DNA from: Anaerotignum lactatifermentans DSM 14214
Lineage (GTDB): Bacteria > Bacillota > Clostridia > Lachnospirales > Anaerotignaceae
DNA: 45,168 nt
Assembly (NCBI RefSeq): GCF_900142265.1
Contig: NZ_FRAH01000026.1
Coordinates: forward strand, 1 to 45,168
Direction of reading: 5' to 3'
In this document: positions 40,717 to 45,168 of the stretch, in pieces
Numbering within the stretch: position 1 is the stretch's first letter
Layout: each line of letters begins with the position of its first letter
The notes under the pieces: generated by a model
What the model was told of the DNA's origin: nothing
The model's database searches: none
Seen by the model: the letters and a program-made list of their open reading frames with translations, nothing else
Translations under genes and position numbers: made by a program

Positions 40717-41403
40717 TTGATTCGACTTAACGATGTAACAAAAGTATACCCCAATGGCTCAAAAGGCGTTGAGGGACTGAATTTACATATCAAAAAAGGC
40801 GATTTTGTATTTATCGTAGGCTCCAGTGGTTCCGGTAAATCTACTTTGATTAAACTGCTCTTGAAGGAGCTGGACCCCACTTCCGGGGAAATCATCATCA
40901 ACCGGGTAAAAACCAATGAGCTTTCCAGACGGCAGATTCCTTATCTGCGTCGTAATCTGGGGGTAGTATTCCAGGATTTCCGTCTGCTGCCCAACAAGAC
41001 CGTGTATGAAAATGTAGCATTTGCTATGCGAGTTATTGAGGCACCCAGCCGCATCATCCGCAGAAACGTGCCTGCGGTACTGGCACTGGTAGGTCTGGGA
41101 CAGAAGGGCAGAAGCTATCCCAACCAGCTTTCTGGTGGGGAACAGCAGAGAACAGCACTGGCAAGAGCCATTGTAAACAATCCGCCTATCCTGATCTGTG
41201 ACGAACCTACAGGTAACCTTGACCCAGATACAGCATGGGGCATTATGCAGCTGTTGGATGATATCAACAAACGCGGCACTACCATCGTTATGGCAACACA
41301 TGCGAAGGATATTGTAGATGCCATGCAGAAACGCGTGGTTACTTTGAAACGCGGACATATTATCAGAGACATAGAAAAAGGTGGGTATGACGATGAGGCC
41401 TAG
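40717..41403 (+). CDS. ftsE: Cell division ATP-binding protein FtsE
   Basis: The start is TTG 40,717, 6 nt after AAAGGGAGA; an upstream in-frame start at 40,651 lies almost on the promoter and is not preferred. 228 residues. IRLNDVTKVYPNGSKGVEGLNLHIKKGDFVFIVG is typical of FtsE. Walker A is GSSGSGKST (K41), the signature LSGGEQQRTALARA and Walker [18 protein letters not shown]. FtsE and FtsX form the membrane complex that turns on peptidoglycan hydrolases such as CwlO/PcsB types at the cell surface. The next gene overlaps by 11 bases. Confidence 0.95.
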   Translation: MIRLNDVTKVYPNGSKGVEGLNLHIKKGDFVFIVGSSGSGKSTLIKLLLKELDPTSGEIIINRVKTNELSRRQIPYLRRNLGVVFQDFRLLPNKTVYENVAFAMRVIEAPSRIIRRNVPAVLALVGLGQKGRSYPNQLSGGEQQRTALARAIVNNPPILICDEPTGNLDPDTAWGIMQLLDDINKRGTTIVMATHAKDIVDAMQKRVVTLKRGHIIRDIEKGGYDDEA

Positions 41404-42295
41404 TACAATCCGATATTTTTTGAAAGAAGGTTTCAGCGGGCTGAAAAAGAATCTGCTGATGACCGTGGCTTCTATCATTGCGGTAGCGGCCTGTATTTCC
41501 ATCATGTCCTTTTCCTACTGCGTGGTAAGCAATCTGCAGTATATGCTGGATCAGATGGAAGATTCCATTGGGATCTCCGTATTTCTGAAGGGTGACCTGA
41601 CCAGTGAGGACATCGAAAATATGAAAACGACCATTTCCGGACTGGATCATGTGACGAATGTAACGTATATTTCTCCAGCAGATGCGCTGGATCAGCTGAA
41701 AGAACAGTGGGGGGCTGATGAAGATATTTTCATTGGTCTGGACGATACCAATAACCCTCTGTCCCACTCTTTCCAGGTGGAACTGGATCAGATCGAATCT
41801 CAGGATGCCGTATTGGCTGAACTGCAGAAAATCGAAGGCGTTGATAAGGTAGAATACGGACAGTCTTTGTCTGAAATGCTCATGAGCGTCAGCAACGTAT
41901 TCCAGGTAGCTGGTATTCTGGTTATGCTGGTGCTGGGTGTGATCTCCGTTATGATCATCATCAACACCATTCGTATCTCCGTTATGAACCGTCGTGTGGA
42001 AATCAACATTATGAAATATGTTGGTGCGACAGACTGGTTCATTCGTTGGCCGTTCATCATCGAAGGGATTATCATTGGTCTGATCGGCGCGATTTTGCCT
42101 ATGCTGGTGGGGATGCCCATGTATGGCAAAACCGTAAGCCTGTTCTACAACCATATTCCGTTTGTAGAAAACTTCGTTCGTTTCCGTGTGGTTGGCGATG
42201 TATTTTCATTCGTCCTGCCTGCGGCGCTGATTTTTGGCATTTTGCTGGGTGTGGTAGGCAGTGTGACTTCCATCCGTAAGCATTTGCAGGTATAA
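41393..42295 (+). CDS. ftsX: Cell division permease-like protein FtsX
   Basis: ATG 41,393 is chosen because AAGGTGG is 8 nt upstream; ATG 41,387 and GTG 41,381 are too close to it. 300 residues. Helix one lies near 23-45 (LLMTVASIIAVAACISIMSF), the external domain spans about 50-165 (ISVFLKGDLTSEDIENMKTTI, FQVELDQIE), and three helices follow (VFQVAGILVMLVLGVISVMIIINTIRI, WPFIIEGIIIGLIGAILPML, FVLPAALIFGILLGVVGSV). The conserved RRVEINIMKYVGATDWFIRWPF joins ATPase and membrane parts. It is the partner of FtsE. Confidence 0.95.
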   Translation: MRPSTIRYFLKEGFSGLKKNLLMTVASIIAVAACISIMSFSYCVVSNLQYMLDQMEDSIGISVFLKGDLTSEDIENMKTTISGLDHVTNVTYISPADALDQLKEQWGADEDIFIGLDDTNNPLSHSFQVELDQIESQDAVLAELQKIEGVDKVEYGQSLSEMLMSVSNVFQVAGILVMLVLGVISVMIIINTIRISVMNRRVEINIMKYVGATDWFIRWPFIIEGIIIGLIGAILPMLVGMPMYGKTVSLFYNHIPFVENFVRFRVVGDVFSFVLPAALIFGILLGVVGSVTSIRKHLQV

Positions 42296-42309
42296 CCAAA
42301 ACAAAAAAT

Positions 42310-42354
42310 CCCTGTGGTCGAAAATGTGTATGCATCATTCGTCCACAGGGTTTT
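42310..42354 (+). terminator. Intrinsic terminator of ftsEX
   Basis: CCCTGTGG (42,310-42,317) pairs with CCACAGGG (42,343-42,350); a further partial stem lies inside the loop, and TTTTGTATTTT follows. Confidence 0.75.
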
Positions 42355-42428
42355 GTATTTTCTAAGAGGATATTTCCCAAAAACATGACATAAGGATAAA
42401 AGAAGATAAAACAGCGAGGCGATGACAT

Positions 42429-43607
42429 TTGCAGAAAAAAGATTTTTGGAAGGGCTTCGGGGCTGCCTTTGTTTTACTGGCAGTGATTTATTTTGGGGGA
42501 CAGTTTTTGGCACAGATGAATATTGCACTGCCTTTTGGCATGAGCAATACGGCAAAGATACGTCAGATCGAAGAAATGCTGGATACGTATTATGTAGAGG
42601 ATTATGACAAAGAACTGGCGGAAGAATTGATGTATACGGGACTGGTTGCCGGTGTAGGGGACCCTTATACATACTATCTTTCCGCAGACAGTTTGGCAGA
42701 ACAGGTGGAAAAGAACAGCGGGCATTTTGTAGGCATTGGCGTAGAAATTTACGCAGGCGATGATGGCTACATTGTTGTCAGCAGCGTGACACCGGGCGGT
42801 CCTGCGGAAGCGGCTGGCATTCTGGCAGAAGATAAAATCACAGAAGTGGATGGCGAAAGCATCACCGGCAAGACGGCAGCAGATGTTTCTGCTTTGGTAA
42901 AAGGGGAAGAAGGAACAGATGTGACGTTGACCATTTTCCGGGAAAGCACAGGAGAAGTGCTGGAAAAAACAGTGACCAGACAGGATATTCAGGTGCAGAC
43001 CGTTTCCTGGTGTATGATGGATGACAATATTGGGTATATTTCCATTACGAACTTCCGGGAAAATACATACAATCAGTTCAAAGAGGCTCTGGATACGCTG
43101 GAAGCAGAAGGCATGGAAAAACTGGTGCTGGATCTGCGGAACAATACCGGCGGTCTGGTAAAATCCGCCCATGAAATCGGGGAAGAACTGCTGCCGGAAG
43201 GCATCATGGTTTACACCATGGATAAGGAAGGAAACAGAGAAGATACTCTTTGCGATGATGTTTATAACGATGTGCCTATGGTGGTGCTGGTCAATGGAAA
43301 TAGTGCCAGTGCAGCAGAAATTTTGGCAGGCGCTATCCAGGATACAGGCAGAGGCGAACTCATTGGTACAACTACTTTTGGCAAAGGTCTGGTACAGCGG
43401 CTCTTTACATTGCCCGATGGTTCCGGTTTGAATGTGACCATTCAGAAATACTATACACCCAATGGTACTTCTATCCATGGGGTAGGCATCACACCAGATT
43501 ATGAGGTGGAACTGCCGGAAGAATATGCACAGCAGACAAACATTCCCGCTGAGGCAGATACACAGCTGCAGAAAGCCGTGGAAGTTTTGTCGGAAAAAAA
43601 CATATAA
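42429..43607 (+). CDS. S41-family C-terminal processing protease (CtpA/CtpB-like)
   Basis: 392 residues from TTG 42,429 (GAGGCGATG upstream). An N-terminal helix (GFGAAFVLLAVIYFGGQFLA) anchors it outside the membrane. A PDZ domain (about 95-185) includes VSSVTPGGPAEAAGILAEDKITEVDGESITGKTAADV. The protease domain has LDLRNNTGGLVKSAHEIGEELL, the catalytic S294 in NGNSASAAE and K319 in TFGKGLVQ. Family members cut signalling or wall-related proteins. In ftsEX neighbourhoods such genes often stand next to a murein hydrolase activator; here it is alone between ftsX and mreB, so its substrate is not known. Confidence 0.92.
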   Translation: MQKKDFWKGFGAAFVLLAVIYFGGQFLAQMNIALPFGMSNTAKIRQIEEMLDTYYVEDYDKELAEELMYTGLVAGVGDPYTYYLSADSLAEQVEKNSGHFVGIGVEIYAGDDGYIVVSSVTPGGPAEAAGILAEDKITEVDGESITGKTAADVSALVKGEEGTDVTLTIFRESTGEVLEKTVTRQDIQVQTVSWCMMDDNIGYISITNFRENTYNQFKEALDTLEAEGMEKLVLDLRNNTGGLVKSAHEIGEELLPEGIMVYTMDKEGNREDTLCDDVYNDVPMVVLVNGNSASAAEILAGAIQDTGRGELIGTTTFGKGLVQRLFTLPDGSGLNVTIQKYYTPNGTSIHGVGITPDYEVELPEEYAQQTNIPAEADTQLQKAVEVLSEKNI

Positions 43608-43642
43608 TATTGTAAAAAAACAGATTTTTTCGGAAAAACGGC

Positions 43643-43671
43643 TTTTCAACAGGCTTTGTTTTCGGTATACT
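43643..43671 (+). promoter_or_regulatory. Candidate promoter of the mreB-like gene
   Basis: TTTTCA (43,643-43,648), 17 nt and TATACT (43,666-43,671); the ATG is 40 bases downstream. The -35 matches only partly. Confidence 0.5.
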
Positions 43672-43711
43672 GATAAGAAGAGTATGAGCAGATAGACGAA
43701 GGAGAAACGAT

Positions 43712-44770
43712 ATGTTAGACTTTATGAGTTTTGGCGAGAATATCGGAATCGACCTGGGGACGGCAACGGTTTTGGTTTATATCAAGGGACAGGGCATCGT
43801 CATTCGGGAACCTTCCGTGGTAGCCATTGACAAAGACAGCAATTCCATTCTTGCAGTGGGCGAAGAGGCAAGACGTATGCTGGGCAGAACGCCAGGCAAT
43901 ATCGTTGCCATTCGTCCTTTGCGTGAAGGTGTTATTTCCAATTATGATGTAACAGAAAAAATGCTGCAGTATTTCATTGAAAAAGCATTGGGCAAACGTT
44001 CTTTCGTGAAGCCCACCATTGCAGTTTGTGTACCAAGCAGCGTAACAGAAGTAGAAAAACGTGCCGTTGAGGACGCCACCAGACAGGCAGGCGCAAGACG
44101 TGTGCACATCATTGAAGAACCCATTGCAGCAGCCATTGGTTCCGGTATTGATATTTCCAGAGCATGCGGCAGCATGGTGGTAGATATCGGCGGCGGTACT
44201 ACAGACATTGCGGTTATTTCTCTGGGTGGTACTGTTGTAAGCTATTCCCTGAAGATTGCCGGGGATAACTTTGATGATGCCATCATTCGTTATATGCGTA
44301 AAAAACATAACGTACTCATTGGGGAACGGACAGCAGAAGAACTGAAAATCAAGATCGGCACCGCTTTTGAAAGAACTATGCCAGTGACACTGGATGTCCG
44401 CGGCAGAAACTTGATTACTGGTCTGCCTAAGAATATCACCGTAACCAGCGATGAAATGCTGGAAGCACTGGAAGAATCCGTAGAAGCCATTGCGGAAGCG
44501 GTTCACAGTGTATTGGAGAAAACACCACCTGAACTGGCAGCGGATATTTATGAAAGAGGCATCGTTATGACTGGCGGCGGCAGTCTGCTCTATGGTCTGG
44601 ATAAGCTGATCCAGAGCAGAACAGGCATCCATGCCATGGTGGCGGAAGATGCTGTCAGCTGCGTAGCCATTGGTACGGGCAGATATATTGAATTCATGTC
44701 AGACAATGGTCCTGACGAAGAACGCCCTGGCATCATCTCCGGTTTTCTTGATAAAATCAAGAAAAGATGA
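43712..44770 (+). CDS. mreB: MreB/Mbl-family rod-shape actin homologue
   Basis: 352 residues, start ATG 43,712 with AAGGAG. The actin-fold nucleotide-binding segments are present: IGIDLGTATVLVYIKGQGIV (phosphate 1), VVDIGGGTTDIAVISLGG (phosphate 2) and GIVMTGGGSLLYGLDKLI (adenosine). HIIEEPIAAAIGSGIDI is the conserved MreB hinge region. It forms membrane-bound filaments that guide lateral wall synthesis. mreC and mreD do not follow, so it may be one of several paralogues (Mbl or MreBH type); the sequence alone does not decide. Confidence 0.93.
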   Translation: MLDFMSFGENIGIDLGTATVLVYIKGQGIVIREPSVVAIDKDSNSILAVGEEARRMLGRTPGNIVAIRPLREGVISNYDVTEKMLQYFIEKALGKRSFVKPTIAVCVPSSVTEVEKRAVEDATRQAGARRVHIIEEPIAAAIGSGIDISRACGSMVVDIGGGTTDIAVISLGGTVVSYSLKIAGDNFDDAIIRYMRKKHNVLIGERTAEELKIKIGTAFERTMPVTLDVRGRNLITGLPKNITVTSDEMLEALEESVEAIAEAVHSVLEKTPPELAADIYERGIVMTGGGSLLYGLDKLIQSRTGIHAMVAEDAVSCVAIGTGRYIEFMSDNGPDEERPGIISGFLDKIKKR

Positions 44771-44777
44771 CATTTCA

Positions 44778-44815
44778 ACAGACATATTCCTTATGGAATA
44801 TGTCTGTTTTCTTTT
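44778..44815 (+). terminator. Intrinsic terminator of the mreB-like gene
   Basis: A 13-bp perfect stem ACAGACATATTCC (44,778-44,790) / GGAATATGTCTGT (44,795-44,807) is followed by TTTCTTTT. The IS200-type repeat begins inside the end of this T-tract. Confidence 0.9.
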
Positions 44816-44877
44816 GGGTGCTTTAGCTTAACAAAACCCCTAGTTCTACTAGGGGTAAATAAAATACTTTAGTATAT
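44814..44877 (+). repeat. 64-bp IS200/IS605-type left-end repeat, copy 2
   Basis: Identical to 14,470-14,533, including the hairpin ACCCCTAGT-TCT-ACTAGGGGT. Here it precedes a transposase gene, which identifies the repeat as an IS left end. The exact first base of the IS may lie a few bases inside because the target tetra- or pentanucleotide is part of the shared sequence. Confidence 0.9.
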
Positions 44878-44947
44878 AAAACCTCCTGATTATAATTTTA
44901 GAATGAAGGTTTGGCGACCGCATTACTAAAACAAATCAGGAGGTTTT
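44878..44947 (+). promoter_or_regulatory. Inverted repeat masking the tnpA ribosome site
   Basis: AAAACCTCCTGATT (44,878-44,891) is the exact complement of AATCAGGAGGTTTT (44,934-44,947), whose AGGAGG is the ribosome site of tnpA. In mRNA the hairpin would hide the site, and with the T-run that follows it also resembles a terminator. This double barrier to expression is known from IS200. Confidence 0.85.
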
Positions 44948-44951
44948 TGAC

Positions 44952-45168
44952 ATGAAAAATGAAATAAAAAATACAGCACATTCTAAATACAGATGCCAAT
45001 ATCATATCGTATTTGCACCGAAATATAGAAGAAAAGTGATATACAAAGAATTAAGAGCAGATATAGGACAAATAATTAGAAAATTGTGCGAAGAAAAGAA
45101 AGTTGAGATTCTTGAAGCACAAGCTTGCCCAGACCATATCCATATGTTAGTAAGTATACCACCATATC
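44952..45168 (+). CDS. tnpA: IS200/IS605-family Y1 transposase TnpA, N-terminal part
   Basis: ATG 44,952, 8 nt after AGGAGG; the frame is open to the end of the window (72 codons). The start MKNEIKNTAHSKYRCQYHIV, FAPKYRRKVIY and the HUH motif in CPDHIHMLVSIPP are diagnostic of TnpA of the IS200/IS605 family, a single-strand transposase with one catalytic tyrosine. The tyrosine itself, near residue 125 in the family, is outside the window. Confidence 0.93.
   Translation, partial: MKNEIKNTAHSKYRCQYHIVFAPKYRRKVIYKELRADIGQIIRKLCEEKKVEILEAQACPDHIHMLVSIPPY

Larger units (their letters stand above)
44814..45168 (+). mobile_element. IS200/IS605-family insertion sequence, left part (right end outside window)
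   Basis: Left-end repeat with subterminal hairpin, a leader hairpin that pairs with the ribosome site, and the start of a Y1 transposase gene. The window ends inside the transposase gene, so it is not known whether a tnpB gene follows (IS605 type) or not (IS200 type). Confidence 0.88.

Noticed and set aside
1-45168. CRISPR arrays, rRNA and tRNA genes
   Set aside because: No regularly spaced repeats, rRNA segments or cloverleaf-like sequences were recognised by reading; a covariance search was not possible.

Overview
The window looks like a chromosome segment of a spore-forming, anaerobic member of the Bacillota (class Clostridia, probably Lachnospirales or a relative), carrying an integrative and conjugative element (ICE) at its left side. 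The basis is the cotJABC spore-coat operon, a GerS-like lipoprotein, AGGAGG-type ribosome sites, and a secondary cell-wall polymer operon with a CsaB-type pyruvyl transferase. No rRNA, tRNA or CRISPR array was recognised.

Region 1 (1 to about 17,809) is the right part of an ICE of the Tn1549/Tn5397 kind. GC-rich conjugation genes come first: the C-terminal part of a VirB4-type ATPase, a DNA methyltransferase, a CHAP-domain cell-wall hydrolase, DUF4315 and DUF4366 proteins, a small four-cysteine protein and topoisomerase III. A visibly AT-rich cargo follows: an XRE regulator, a small HTH protein, a response regulator, a sensor kinase and a MacB/FtsX-type ABC exporter, which resembles antimicrobial-peptide resistance modules. 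Two copies of a CTTAC-6-GTAAG-17-GTAAG box with a -10 at fixed distance sit before the ABC genes and just after them. The second copy appears to drive a short transcript without a clear gene. A hairpin-rich stretch with an IS200-like end repeat, a sigma-like factor, a Tn916 ORF8-like protein, a TnpW-like small ORF and a large serine recombinase close the element.

Region 2 (17,792 to 18,735, minus strand) is cotJABC, with cotJC cut after about 135 codons by the ICE. The putative crossover is a GA dinucleotide.

Region 3 (18,854 to 29,678) holds a type-2 glycerate kinase and an LtaS-like polyglycerolphosphate synthase on the minus strand. On the plus strand are two LytR-CpsA-Psr (LCP) ligases, uridine kinase and a 57-residue membrane protein. 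MazF and a GerS-like lipoprotein (minus) and a large secreted NAGPA-domain protein (plus) follow.

Region 4 (29,850 to 38,948) is a tight envelope-polymer operon: a MurJ flippase fused in frame to an O-antigen-ligase-like protein, a GT4 glycosyltransferase, two adjacent DUF4330 proteins, a GT4 fused to CsaB, a TagA/WecG transferase and a YitT-family protein. Together with the LCP pair upstream, this could make, flip, pyruvylate and attach a secondary cell-wall polymer.

Region 5 (39,244 to 45,168) holds a PucR/CdaR-type regulator, a promoter-to-terminator unit of about 80 nt that may be a small RNA, ftsE-ftsX, a CtpA-type protease, an MreB homologue and the start of an IS200/IS605-family element. 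The 64-bp left-end repeat of this element is identical to the copy inside the ICE.
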